Assembly: GCA_016841205.1 (NCBI GenBank)
Contig: JAENZP010000004.1
Location: 115,917-179,916 of the forward strand
Length of the DNA stretch: 64,000 nt
DNA from: Desulfoscipio geothermicus
Lineage (GTDB): Bacteria > Bacillota > Desulfotomaculia > Desulfotomaculales > Desulfallaceae
Direction of reading: 5' to 3'
Part shown: positions 26,987 to 35,356 of the stretch, one piece after another
How positions within the stretch are numbered: the stretch's first letter is position 1
Layout: each line of letters opens with the position of its first letter
Position numbers and translations under genes: made by a program
The notes under the pieces: generated by a model
What the model saw: the letters and a program-made list of their open reading frames with translations, nothing else
Databases searched by the model: none
Told to the model about the DNA's origin: nothing

Positions 26987-27439
26987 TTGGAGCTATTCAA
27001 TATTATCAATGAAATGGAGGAATTAATTGAAAACAGCCCCAAAGTTCCCTTGACTAAACGGGTTTTAGTAGATGAAGACAGGTTACTTGATTACTTAGAT
27101 CGTATCAGAGCATCTATGCCGGAAGAACTGCGTCAGGCCAAGTGGGTGCTTCAGGAGAGGGACAAAGTAATCAATGATTCCAAACGTGAAGCTGTGCGCA
27201 TTATTGAGGATGCCGAAATGCAGCTGGAGAAAAAGGCTGTCGACTCGGAAATTACCCGTAAGGCTCAAGAAATGGGTGAAGAAATTTGCCTTCGCAGCGA
27301 AAACATGGCCAGGCAAATCAAGCAGGGGGCTTTGGATTATGCCGATGAAACGCTGGCCGAATTGGAGGGAAAACTAAATAACATTTTGGCCCAAGTACAA
27401 GAAAACAGGTCTGAACTAAAAAGTGTCCCTAAGGAATAG
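26987..27439 (+). CDS. Coiled-coil protein of unknown function (ATP synthase b-subunit-like)
   Basis: Protein of about 150 residues, mostly charged helix. The segment from about residue 45 to the end (ERDKVINDSKREAVRIIEDA onward) has the heptad-rich look of ATP synthase b/V-type subunits or DivIVA-like proteins. There is no membrane segment. TTG at 26987 follows GGGAGG by 7 bp; GTG at 26978 overlaps that site. Proteins of this type are often found beside coaD in clostridia, but the role is not known to me. Confidence 0.75.
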   Translation: MELFNIINEMEELIENSPKVPLTKRVLVDEDRLLDYLDRIRASMPEELRQAKWVLQERDKVINDSKREAVRIIEDAEMQLEKKAVDSEITRKAQEMGEEICLRSENMARQIKQGALDYADETLAELEGKLNNILAQVQENRSELKSVPKE

Positions 27440-27479
27440 CTAAATTTTATACATATAACCAGATAATGGTCGCCGAATT

Positions 27480-28721
27480 CTAAAATTTAATTCGGCGATC
27501 TCTTTGTGTAAATAATAATGTAAAAAATTTGTAGATAATGGATAATAGTGTTAATAATATCAGTATGGTAATCATAGCCAGTAAAGAGTAAAGGGTAAAA
27601 GTACAAGTGTGGTAGTTAGACCAGGTTAAAGCGGGGGCTGTCACCGGTAAAGTCAAAAGGCCGGCCGTGCTTACAGGCTTATAAAAAAGCCAAGTTAAGC
27701 AGGCCGCCAATATGGCGTGGGTTAAACGGGTAGCAAAAAAAAGGCCCATGCGGAGATCAGTTTGGGCAATCATGCTGGCTACCTGAGCGTGTATGGAAAG
27801 ACCACTCCAGCCCAGAATCATCCCTACTGCCATTAATTGTTGTAGCTCGCTTGCTGCAGCTTCGGAGGCCATTTTGGTGCCGGTGGTCATTTCAAAAAAA
27901 CCGCTGGCCAGGGCAGTTAAAATATCGGGCGCAAAGCCCAGGGGGACCAGTATAGTGCCTATAGCCGATGCGATATGACCGATAGCCCCGGCTTCAGTTA
28001 ACAAACGGATAATTACGGCAAATAAAATAATGAAACCACCTATATTTGTAAGTTTGGTGATAGATGAAGCTACCGCTTCTCCCAATAATTTGCCCAGGGG
28101 TTGTTTCTCTGCCCGCTGATGTTGTAAAAGGGCAATAAATGCGTTGCCTATCGACCAGGACTGGCTACCTGCCAAGGGCGGCTGGGTCCGGTTACTACAT
28201 CCGTAAAAACGCAATATTAGGCCCAGTATAATATTAGCCAGGTAATGTGCGCCGGCAATGACTAAACCCAGCTCGGGCTTGCCGAACATGCCTACCGCTA
28301 CAGCGGTTAACATAAATAGTGGGCTGGAATTATTTGTAAAGCACATTAGGCGTTCACCCTCCAGCTTGGTGCATAGGCCTTGCTGGCGCAGTTGGGCTGT
28401 GACCATGCTGCCAATGGGAAAACCGGATGTAAAACCTATAACCATAACAAATGCCCCACAGCCCGGAACGTTAAATAAAGGCCTCATTATTGGCTCGAGC
28501 AATACCCCTAAAAATTTAACCAAACCTAATCTCATAAGAATTTCCGCAGAAATAAAAAAAGGTAATAATGAAGGAAAAACATAATTCCACCAAGTTTTTA
28601 GTCCCATAGTTGCCCCATCGAAAACATCTTTGGGGTGTGAAACCATGGCAACTACAAATACTAAAGCAAGAGTTGTCCACAATAGCGAGGTTGGGAACTT
28701 TTTTTTCAGGTTATGTCTCAA
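27480..28721 (-). CDS. ylbJ: Sporulation integral membrane protein YlbJ
   Basis: Polytopic membrane protein of 413 residues with two nucleoside-recognition (Gate) regions and about ten hydrophobic segments. The motifs WWNYVFPSLLPFFI, GFTSGFPIGSMVTAQL and CFTNNSSPLFML match YlbJ, which is under sigma-E control and needed for spore cortex formation in Bacillus. The start is TTG after AGGGGG. The last codons and the stop lie in a TCGCCGAATT hairpin shared with the end of the convergent coiled-coil gene. Confidence 0.92.
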   Translation of the reverse strand: MRHNLKKKFPTSLLWTTLALVFVVAMVSHPKDVFDGATMGLKTWWNYVFPSLLPFFISAEILMRLGLVKFLGVLLEPIMRPLFNVPGCGAFVMVIGFTSGFPIGSMVTAQLRQQGLCTKLEGERLMCFTNNSSPLFMLTAVAVGMFGKPELGLVIAGAHYLANIILGLILRFYGCSNRTQPPLAGSQSWSIGNAFIALLQHQRAEKQPLGKLLGEAVASSITKLTNIGGFIILFAVIIRLLTEAGAIGHIASAIGTILVPLGFAPDILTALASGFFEMTTGTKMASEAAASELQQLMAVGMILGWSGLSIHAQVASMIAQTDLRMGLFFATRLTHAILAACLTWLFYKPVSTAGLLTLPVTAPALTWSNYHTCTFTLYSLLAMITILILLTLLSIIYKFFTLLFTQRDRRIKF

Positions 28722-28864
28722 CAGCTTTAAACCCCCTATGCATCAAGAAGACCTAATAATAAATTTATGTGCAAATGTTTACCATGATTACTTGATATTG
28801 TTTAACCTATAAATTGCTATCTTCATTTGTGGATGGCATTTCTTACCGATGATCAATACCACAC

Positions 28865-28894
28865 TTGACAAATAACCTACATATTTTATATAAT
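28865..28894 (+). promoter_or_regulatory. Sigma-A promoter of DUF177-rpmF
   Basis: TTGACA at 28865-28870 and TATAAT at 28889-28894 with an 18-bp spacer, 30 bp before the DUF177 start. Confidence 0.82.
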
Positions 28895-28923
28895 TTTACC
28901 TGTTGAACTATGGAGGGGTGTTT

Positions 28924-29439
28924 ATGCCCTTTTTGGATGTAGAACGACTTAAAAAAGTTAAGGGTGAACGCCGGAGGGTTGTTTTTAACGGCTTATTACC
29001 TGTGTTGAAGCTGGAAGACAGCGAGTTTTGCTTTGTAGAACAGGCGCAGTTTGAGCTTATGCTGACCAATGTGGGCAGCAGCGTCATAGATGTAGAGGGT
29101 AAAGTGCAGGTCGCGCTAAAAGTACCTTGCAGCCGCTGTTTGCAGGATTTTGTTTTAAATTTAAACGTACCGTTCAGTGAAACCTATTACGAAAAAACCC
29201 AGCCGGCCCACAGTGGTAAAACTGAGGAATGGGTGGCCTATTCCGGTGATTACATAGATATTACGCCGGAGGTTTTGGGCACGGTTTTAATTAATCTACC
29301 AATGCGGTTTATTTGCATCGAACAGTGCCGGGGTTTATGCCCTGTATGTGGTGTGGATCTGAATACTCAGCAGTGTAACTGCATCCAGGAGGATGTAGAT
29401 CCACGCATGGCAAAATTACAAGAATTATTGAAGTCATAA
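28924..29439 (+). CDS. DUF177 (YceD/YlbN) family protein
   Basis: Protein of 171 residues in the family that precedes rpmF in most bacteria and is linked to 23S rRNA accumulation. Four Cys lie in the CSRCL segment and in the C-terminal CRGLCPVCGVDLN and CNC segments, likely a zinc site. The ATG at 28924 follows GGAGGGG; a TTG seven codons upstream spans that site and is rejected. It is followed 21 bp later by rpmF, with which it is cotranscribed. Confidence 0.92.
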   Translation: MPFLDVERLKKVKGERRRVVFNGLLPVLKLEDSEFCFVEQAQFELMLTNVGSSVIDVEGKVQVALKVPCSRCLQDFVLNLNVPFSETYYEKTQPAHSGKTEEWVAYSGDYIDITPEVLGTVLINLPMRFICIEQCRGLCPVCGVDLNTQQCNCIQEDVDPRMAKLQELLKS

Positions 29440-29460
29440 ATTAAAAGGGGTGGATGAAGT

Positions 29461-29637
29461 ATGGGTGTACCAAAGAGGAGAACTTCCAAGCAAAAAAAAC
29501 GGCAGCGCAGGGCACATTGGAAAATTGACGCCCCCGAGCTGACAAATTGCCCGCAATGCCATGAACTGATTGCACCGCACCGGGTTTGTCCCAGCTGTGG
29601 TTACTACAAGGGGAGAGAAGTAGTGGCGGTAAAATAA
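29461..29637 (+). CDS. rpmF: 50S ribosomal protein L32
   Basis: Basic ribosomal protein of 58 residues beginning MGVPKRRTSKQKKRQRRAHW. The zinc ribbon has Cys30, Cys33, Cys43 and Cys46 in CPQC and CPSC. AAAGGGG lies 11 bp before the ATG. A terminator follows 18 bp after the stop, ending the DUF177-rpmF unit. Confidence 0.96.
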   Translation: MGVPKRRTSKQKKRQRRAHWKIDAPELTNCPQCHELIAPHRVCPSCGYYKGREVVAVK

Positions 29638-29655
29638 AGAAGAATTTACTAAAAT

Positions 29656-29681
29656 AAGCTCTAATTAGGGCTTTTTTTTTT
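29656..29681 (+). terminator. Rho-independent terminator after rpmF
   Basis: AAGCTCT-AATT-AGGGCTT hairpin followed by nine or more T residues. Confidence 0.88.
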
Positions 29682-29693
29682 ATGCATAAGTGG

Positions 29694-29722
29694 TTGCTTT
29701 TTTTTCCCAGTTGAGGTATACT
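29694..29722 (+). promoter_or_regulatory. Sigma-A promoter of the fapR-fab operon
   Basis: TTGCTT (29694-29699) and TATACT (29717-29722) with a 17-bp spacer. The FapR operator begins 5 bp after the -10 box. Confidence 0.78.
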
Positions 29723-29727
29723 TCGAT

Positions 29728-29744
29728 TTGATACCTGGTGCTAA
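29728..29744 (+). promoter_or_regulatory. FapR operator
   Basis: TTGATACCTGGTGCTAA differs from the palindromic FapR consensus TTAGTACCTGGTACTAA at three positions. It covers the expected transcription start of the operon that encodes FapR itself, so malonyl-CoA-relieved autorepression is expected from the Bacillus model. Confidence 0.8.
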
Positions 29745-29771
29745 AGCTACAGGTACTATGGCAAGGTGTTA

Positions 29772-30365
29772 ATGATGGGCAAAAGCAATGTGGTAAAATC
29801 TGAAAGGCACGGGTTATTAATAAGGAACCTGGCCGGCAACCCATTTTTGACCGACGATGAATTAGCGCAGCTGCTGGGGGTAAGTATTCAAACCGTCAGG
29901 CTGGACAGGGCGGAGTTGGATATTCCCGAGATGCGGGAGCGTGTCAAAAAAATGGCTAGGGGAGCCTACCAAAACCTGAGGTCTATTGAGGACCATGAGG
30001 TGGTGGGTGAGTTGGTCAGCCTGGAAATTGGTCAGCAAGGTATGTCGATGCTTAAAGTTAGCGGGGAAATGACCTTGCGCAAGACCAGAGTGCTGGATGG
30101 GCAATATCTATTTGCCCAGGCTAATTCACTTGCTCTGGCCCTTATTGATACCGAGGTGGCGCTTACCGGTACGTCCAAAGTCAGTTTTAAGAGACCGGTT
30201 TTCCAGGGCGAAAAAGTAGTTGCCCGAGCCAAAGTCACTCGAAGGAAAAACAATAAATATATGATTAGAGTTAATTCCCATGTTCAGGAAGAATTAGTAT
30301 TTCAGGGAAAATTTTTGGTGTTTGACCTTTCCGAGGAGGTTAACCGGCTTGAGAATAGCCATTGA
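29772..30365 (+). CDS. fapR: Fatty-acid biosynthesis transcriptional regulator FapR
   Basis: Repressor of fatty-acid and phospholipid genes, released by malonyl-CoA. About 197 residues: N-terminal DeoR-like helix-turn-helix (about 10-60, with LTDDELAQLLGVSIQTVRLD) and a C-terminal hotdog domain (about 75-190) with LVSLEIGQQG and SKVSFKRPVFQGEKVVA. Start codons ATG 29772 and ATG 29775 are both possible. The end overlaps plsX by 17 bp. An operator match lies in its own promoter. Confidence 0.94.
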   Translation: MMGKSNVVKSERHGLLIRNLAGNPFLTDDELAQLLGVSIQTVRLDRAELDIPEMRERVKKMARGAYQNLRSIEDHEVVGELVSLEIGQQGMSMLKVSGEMTLRKTRVLDGQYLFAQANSLALALIDTEVALTGTSKVSFKRPVFQGEKVVARAKVTRRKNNKYMIRVNSHVQEELVFQGKFLVFDLSEEVNRLENSH

Positions 30366-31353
30366 TGCTATGGGCGGCGATTACGCGCCCAGGGAAATTG
30401 TTCGTGGTGCATGGGAGGCTTACCAAGAAAGCGGACAGCAAATTGTTCTGGTAGGCGACCGTGATATTCTAACGAATGAATTAAAGCAGCTGGGTGATAA
30501 CTGTACCGGATTGGAAATTGTGCATGCCGATGAAGTAATTGCCATGGATGATGCGCCGGCCGTAGCTGTGCGGCGCAAAAAAAACTCTTCGCTGGTGAAG
30601 GCTGCTGAGCTAGTCAGGGATGGTCACGCCAGTGCTATGGTTTCCGCCGGCAGCACCGGTGCCACAATGGCTGCTGCACTGCTGCGTCTGGGTCGCATAC
30701 CTGGTATTGCCCGGCCGGCCGTGGCCAGTGTAATGCCCACAGAAGACGGCGTTACCCTATTGCTGGACGTAGGTGCCAATGTTGATTGCAAACCCAAACA
30801 CCTGGTGCAATTCGCGGTTATGGGATCTCTTTACGCGCATAAGATTTTAGGCATTGAAGTACCCCTGGTTGGTCTTTTGAACGTGGGTGAGGAGAGTACC
30901 AAGGGCAATGAACTGACTCAGGAAGCTTACCTGCTGCTGCGGGAGGCTCCCATCCATTTTTATGGCAATGTGGAAGGCCGGGATATCTATAAGGGTACCG
31001 TTGATGTAGTAGTTTGTGATGGCTTTGTAGGCAATGTGGTTTTAAAAACCAGCGAGGGATTGGCTAATGTATTAATGAAAATGATCGGCCAGGCTATGCG
31101 GCAGAGCAGTCTGGCTAAAATTGGCGCTACTTTGACATTGCCTTCTCTAAAGAAATTAGGCAAAAGGTTGAATTATTCCGAGTACGGTGGTGCACCATTA
31201 CTGGGTATTAACGGGGTGGTCATTGTCTGCCACGGCAGTTCCAAATCTCTGGCCATTAAAAACGCCGTATATCGGGCACGTGAATCAGTGCAAAATGGGC
31301 TAATCAGCGCCATTAGCGATAGCCTTAACATTATTGAGCACGAGGTGGGGTAA
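30349..31353 (+). CDS. plsX: Phosphate acyltransferase PlsX
   Basis: Makes acyl-phosphate from acyl-ACP for phospholipid synthesis. The 334 residues begin IAIDAMGGDYAP and contain SAGSTGATMAAALL, LLDVGANVDCKP and VCDGFVGNVVLKT, as in the family. TTG at 30349 is placed 10 bp after GAGGAGG and gives the canonical N terminus. Standard partner of fapR and fabH/fabD in Firmicutes. Confidence 0.95.
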   Translation: MRIAIDAMGGDYAPREIVRGAWEAYQESGQQIVLVGDRDILTNELKQLGDNCTGLEIVHADEVIAMDDAPAVAVRRKKNSSLVKAAELVRDGHASAMVSAGSTGATMAAALLRLGRIPGIARPAVASVMPTEDGVTLLLDVGANVDCKPKHLVQFAVMGSLYAHKILGIEVPLVGLLNVGEESTKGNELTQEAYLLLREAPIHFYGNVEGRDIYKGTVDVVVCDGFVGNVVLKTSEGLANVLMKMIGQAMRQSSLAKIGATLTLPSLKKLGKRLNYSEYGGAPLLGINGVVIVCHGSSKSLAIKNAVYRARESVQNGLISAISDSLNIIEHEVG

Positions 31354-31357
31354 GCCA

Positions 31358-32371
31358 ATGGCAGTTGAAATAATCCGCGCCGGTATAGTGGGTACAGGTG
31401 CCTATGTGCCGGAACGGATATTAACTAATTTAGATTTACAGCAAACCTTGGATACAAGTGATGAATGGATATATTCCCGTTCGGGTATTCGCGAAAGACG
31501 GATCGTAGCTGAGAATGAGGCTACTTCAGACCAGGCCCTGCTGGCCTCGCAAAGGGCGCTGGACGATGCCGGCGTGCGGCCGGAGGAAGTGGATCTGATT
31601 ATCATGGCTACCAACACCCCGGATATGCTTTTTCCCGCTACTGCCTGCTTGCTGCAGGACATGTTGGGCGCAACCCGGGCCGGGGCTTTTGATCTGCTGG
31701 CGGGTTGTACCGGGTTTATTTATGGTGTTATAGTAGGGGCGCAGTTTATTTCCGCCGGTACGGCCGATACCGTTCTGGTAACCGGCGCGGAAACAATGTC
31801 GCGGGTAGTCAACTGGAAAGACCGCAATACCTGTGTGCTTTTTGGTGACGGTGCCGGTGCAGTGGTACTGCGTAGGGTGCCGGACGACCGGGGTATTTTA
31901 TCCACTGTGCTGGGTTCCGACGGCAGTGGCGGTAAGTTTCTCAACATGCCTGCGGGCGGTTCCCGCCAACCGGCAAGTAGCGAAACTTTAGCCCAAGAAT
32001 TAAATTATTTACACATGAACGGTCGTGAGGTATTTAAATTTGCAGTACGGGCTATGGAGGACGGTGCGTCCGAGGTGCTTCGCCGGGCCGAACTGACTAA
32101 GGCTGATGTGGATTTTTTAGTACCCCATCAGGCCAATATTCGGATTATCGAACATGCCGCCAAAAGATTGAAACTGCCTATGGAGCGGGTAGCTGTTAAC
32201 GTGGATCGTTATGGTAACACTTCCACAGCCTCTGTTCCGCTGGCACTTGACGAAGCTTTAAAAAACGAAAAAATAAAAGACGGTGATAATGTGATTCTGG
32301 TTGGCTTTGGTGCTGGGCTCACATGGGCCGGCCTGCTGATTAAGTGGTACGACGCTAAAAAGCAGGGGTAG
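31358..32371 (+). CDS. fabH: 3-oxoacyl-ACP synthase III FabH
   Basis: Starts fatty-acid synthesis by condensing acyl-CoA with malonyl-ACP. The 337-residue thiolase fold has the Cys-His-Asn triad: Cys in LLAGCTGFIYG, His in VPHQANIRI and Asn in YGNTSTAS. The N-terminal GIVGTGAYVPERILTN is typical. The ATG at 31358 follows GAGGTGGGG. Confidence 0.95.
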   Translation: MAVEIIRAGIVGTGAYVPERILTNLDLQQTLDTSDEWIYSRSGIRERRIVAENEATSDQALLASQRALDDAGVRPEEVDLIIMATNTPDMLFPATACLLQDMLGATRAGAFDLLAGCTGFIYGVIVGAQFISAGTADTVLVTGAETMSRVVNWKDRNTCVLFGDGAGAVVLRRVPDDRGILSTVLGSDGSGGKFLNMPAGGSRQPASSETLAQELNYLHMNGREVFKFAVRAMEDGASEVLRRAELTKADVDFLVPHQANIRIIEHAAKRLKLPMERVAVNVDRYGNTSTASVPLALDEALKNEKIKDGDNVILVGFGAGLTWAGLLIKWYDAKKQG

Positions 32372-32383
32372 GAGGGAAAAGGT

Positions 32384-33331
32384 ATTAGGACACGCATATG
32401 CGATTTACTGAGCATAGAGTATCCTGTACTGCAGGGGGGGATGGCCTGGGTATCCACCGCTGAGCTGGTTGCCGCTGTGAGCGAGGTCGGTGGGCTAGGT
32501 ATCATCGGATCGGGTCAGGCCGAGCCCCAGTGGGTGCGGGAGCAGGTGCATAAAGTCAAGGAGTTGACCAGTAAACCCTTTGGGGTTAACGTAATGCTGC
32601 TTTCGCCCTATGCTGAGGAAATTATCAATTTGCTGGTTGAGGCAAGGGTGGCCGTGGTTACTACGGGGGCCGGCAACCCGGGCAAATATTTAAATTTAAT
32701 GCACAACGCTGGTATCAAAGTTATCCCGGTGGTATCCTCGGTGGCTTTAGCCAAAAGGCTAGCCCGTTCCGGGGTTGATGCGCTGATTGCTGAGGGTATG
32801 GAATCAGGCGGGCATGTTGGGGAAGTTAGTACTATAGCCCTGCTTCCCCAGGTGGTAGATGCCGTGGATGTACCGGTAATTGCCGCCGGGGGTATATGCG
32901 ATGGCCGGGGAATGGCCGCAGCTCTAATGCTGGGGGCTGAAGGTGTACAAATGGGCACTCGCTTTATCTGTGCCCAGGAATGCACTGTCCATGAGCGGGT
33001 AAAGGAAATGATCATTAAGGCCAAGGACCGGGATAGCATTGTTACCGGACGGCCTACAGGCCATCCCGTCAGGGTTCTTAAAAATAAGTTAACCAAAAAG
33101 TTTATGGAACTTGAGGAATCAGGTGCTCCGGCTGAAGAATATGAAAAACTGGGTGTGGGGCGCATGAAACTAGCGATGGTCAATGGCGATATAGATATGG
33201 GTTCGGTAATGGCCGGGCAGGTAGCTGCTATGGTGCAACGGGTGGAACCGGCCCGGGATATTATAAAAAGTGTGGTAACCGAGGCAGAAAATATTATTGG
33301 TCATATTTATAGCAGCAAGGTGGTGGATTAA
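32384..33331 (+). CDS. fabK: Enoyl-ACP reductase II FabK, apparent ATT start
   Basis: FMN-dependent enoyl-ACP reductase for the last step of elongation. The frame aligned to the family begins RTRICDLLSIEYPVLQGGMA, where the conserved QGGMAW flavin segment is essential. No ATG, GTG or TTG lies in frame between the upstream TAG at 32369 and the internal ATG at 32441, which is inside QGGMAW. The codon exactly where Met is expected is ATT (32384), 7 bp after GGAGGG. Product is 315 residues. Other family features are NVMLLSPYAEEI, EGMESGGHVGE, AAGGICDGRGMAAAL and MGTRF. It is followed by fabD with a TAATG overlap. Confidence 0.9.
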   Translation: MRTRICDLLSIEYPVLQGGMAWVSTAELVAAVSEVGGLGIIGSGQAEPQWVREQVHKVKELTSKPFGVNVMLLSPYAEEIINLLVEARVAVVTTGAGNPGKYLNLMHNAGIKVIPVVSSVALAKRLARSGVDALIAEGMESGGHVGEVSTIALLPQVVDAVDVPVIAAGGICDGRGMAAALMLGAEGVQMGTRFICAQECTVHERVKEMIIKAKDRDSIVTGRPTGHPVRVLKNKLTKKFMELEESGAPAEEYEKLGVGRMKLAMVNGDIDMGSVMAGQVAAMVQRVEPARDIIKSVVTEAENIIGHIYSSKVVD

Positions 33332-34269
33332 TGATGCTGGCTTATATTTTCCCAGGCCAGGGATCACAATTTGTAGGTATGGGTAAAGCTTGGTACGATA
33401 ATTATGATTTTGTTAGAGAGATATTTCACGCAGCCGACCAGGCGCTGGGTTTTGCGCTGACTGAATTAATTTTTGAGGGCCCCGCAGATGAACTGCAGAA
33501 AACAGCTAATACGCAACCAGCTATACTTACTACCAGTATAGCCATGCATGAGCTCCTCAAAAGGGCCGGTATCAGGCCAGTGGCGACCGCCGGACATAGC
33601 TTGGGTGAATATTCCGCGTTGGTGGTAGCCGGAGCCCTTAAGTTTAGCGATGCAGTGCGGCTGGTGAGGATGCGCGGGCAATTTATGCAGGAGGCGGTTC
33701 CCCTTGGCCAGGGTGGCATGATGGCGGTGCTGGGACTTAATTCCGATAAAGTAGTGGAAGGCTGCCGCATGGCTGCCGAGGCCGGCACGGTGGAGGCCGC
33801 TAATTTCAACTGCCCGGGTCAGGTGGCGGTGGCCGGGGAAATCAACGCACTAAAGAAGGCGCAGGAAACACTTAAAAGCTTGGGCGCCAAGCGCTGTATG
33901 TTATTACCGGTTAGCGCTCCTTTCCACAGCAGTATGATGAAACCTGCCGGCGAAAGGCTGGCAGTTGAGCTGGCCCGGGTGGAAATCAAGGATCCTGAGG
34001 TACCGGTGTTGGCTAATATCAATGCGGATTATTATACCACCGCGGCGCAGGTGCGGGATGGACTGATCCGCCAGGTCTCCAATCCGGTATTGTGGGAACA
34101 AAGCATGCGCCGGTTTATTTCCGATGGCTATGACATGTTTGTAGAAGTGGGGCCGGGAAATGTGCTCACCGGTTTGCTTAAAAAGATAGACAAACAAAGC
34201 AAATTTATTAATTTTAACGGTGAGGGGGAACCGGAACCGGTTATTGCCCAGTTAAAGGAGGCTTTATAG
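33331..34269 (+). CDS. fabD: Malonyl-CoA:ACP transacylase FabD
   Basis: Loads malonyl onto ACP. The 312 residues begin YIFPGQGSQFVGMG. The active-site serine is in GHSLGEYSAL, the arginine in VRMRGQFMQEA and the histidine in APFHSSMM. Two consecutive ATG codons; the first overlaps the fabK stop by one base. fabG follows directly. Confidence 0.95.
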   Translation: MMLAYIFPGQGSQFVGMGKAWYDNYDFVREIFHAADQALGFALTELIFEGPADELQKTANTQPAILTTSIAMHELLKRAGIRPVATAGHSLGEYSALVVAGALKFSDAVRLVRMRGQFMQEAVPLGQGGMMAVLGLNSDKVVEGCRMAAEAGTVEAANFNCPGQVAVAGEINALKKAQETLKSLGAKRCMLLPVSAPFHSSMMKPAGERLAVELARVEIKDPEVPVLANINADYYTTAAQVRDGLIRQVSNPVLWEQSMRRFISDGYDMFVEVGPGNVLTGLLKKIDKQSKFINFNGEGEPEPVIAQLKEAL

Positions 34270-35013
34270 ATGGACCTTGGCGGTAAAGTTGCCGTGGTTA
34301 CCGGGGCTTCCCGGGGCATTGGCCGGGCAGTAGCCGAGACTTTAGCCGGGCTGGGCGCAAACGTTGTAGTTAATTATGTCGGCAATGCCGAAGCGGCTGA
34401 GGAGACCGCCGCGCTGGTGCGCGGGCTTGGTGTACAAGCACTGGTGATCCAGGCTGATGTAGCCGACCAGGAGCAGGTCAACAACATGATGCAGCAAGTA
34501 TTGCAAGAATTCGGGCGCATTGATATACTGGTCAATAATGCCGGTATTACCCGTGATAACCTTCTGCCGCGCATGCGGGAGCAGGATTGGGATGCAGTGA
34601 TGAATACCAATTTAAAAGGTGCCTACCATTGTGCCAAGGCGGCGTTGCGCCCCATGCTCAAAGCGCACTGGGGCCGCATCATCAACATTAGTTCGGTGGT
34701 GGCACTGTCCGGTAATCCCGGGCAGAGCAATTACGCTGCAGCCAAGGCAGGCTTGATTGGTTTTACTAAATCCCTGGCCAAGGAATTTGGCTCCCGCAAT
34801 ATAACAGTTAATGCCGTGGTGCCTGGGTATATTGCCACGGATATGACTGCTGATTTGTCGGGGGAAAATAAGGCTCAGCTGTTAAGCAGTGTACCGCTGG
34901 GCCGGTTGGGCGCTCCGGAAGATGTGGCCAAGGCAGTGGCCTTTCTGGCCAGTGACTGGGCTGGTTACATAACCGGTCATGTTATTGTAGTGGATGGCGG
35001 CATGGCCATGTAA
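34270..35013 (+). CDS. fabG: 3-oxoacyl-ACP reductase FabG
   Basis: NADPH-dependent short-chain dehydrogenase of 247 residues. The nucleotide motif is [13 protein letters not shown], with NNAGITRD after it. The catalytic residues are Ser in [10 protein letters not shown] and the YAAAK Tyr and Lys. The C-terminal [15 protein letters not shown] is the family end. AAGGAGG lies just before the ATG within the end of fabD. Confidence 0.96.
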   Translation: MDLGGKVAVVTGASRGIGRAVAETLAGLGANVVVNYVGNAEAAEETAALVRGLGVQALVIQADVADQEQVNNMMQQVLQEFGRIDILVNNAGITRDNLLPRMREQDWDAVMNTNLKGAYHCAKAALRPMLKAHWGRIINISSVVALSGNPGQSNYAAAKAGLIGFTKSLAKEFGSRNITVNAVVPGYIATDMTADLSGENKAQLLSSVPLGRLGAPEDVAKAVAFLASDWAGYITGHVIVVDGGMAM

Positions 35014-35036
35014 ATAAAAAAGGGGGGGGTGAAATC

Positions 35037-35270
35037 ATGGCGGATATTTTTGAAAAGGTTAAGGATATCATAGTTGAACAATTAGGTGTAGAACCTGAGG
35101 ATGTAAAACCCGAAGCTTCCTTCGTAGATGACCTGGGAGCGGACTCCCTGGATATTGTGGAACTGGTTATGGCTTTGGAAGAGACATTCGACTTGCAGAT
35201 CCCTGATGAGGATGCAGAAAAGATACACAAGGTGGGAGAAGCTGTACAATACGTTATTGATCACCAGTAA
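35037..35270 (+). CDS. acpP: Acyl carrier protein
   Basis: Carries the growing acyl chain on phosphopantetheine. The 77 acidic residues contain the attachment motif [16 protein letters not shown] with the modified Ser in DSL. A G-rich ribosome binding site precedes the ATG. A terminator-like hairpin separates it from fabF, which may make acpP the most abundant transcript of the operon. Confidence 0.97.
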   Translation: MADIFEKVKDIIVEQLGVEPEDVKPEASFVDDLGADSLDIVELVMALEETFDLQIPDEDAEKIHKVGEAVQYVIDHQ

Positions 35271-35279
35271 AAGTAAAAA

Positions 35280-35308
35280 GTCCCGCCGGTTCACCGGTGG
35301 GCTTTTTT
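35280..35308 (+). terminator. Terminator or attenuator between acpP and fabF
   Basis: CCCGCCGG-TTCA-CCGGTGGG hairpin followed by GCTTTTTTC. It lies inside the fab operon, so partial read-through to fabF-rnc-ftsY is likely unless an unseen promoter exists. Confidence 0.8.
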
Positions 35309-35356
35309 CAAATCATATATCCAAATATTTCAATTTTAACCCCGGGAGGTTTTGTG

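Noticed and set aside
27468-27500. TCGCCGAATT hairpin as terminator of ylbJ or the coiled-coil gene
   Set aside because: The stem is good, but neither strand has a T run after it, and the ylbJ stop lies in the loop. Listed only in the ylbJ note.
32441-33331. fabK starting at the ATG at 32441
   Set aside because: This would remove the conserved N terminus (RTRICDLLSIEYPVLQGG) that is readable directly upstream in the same frame.
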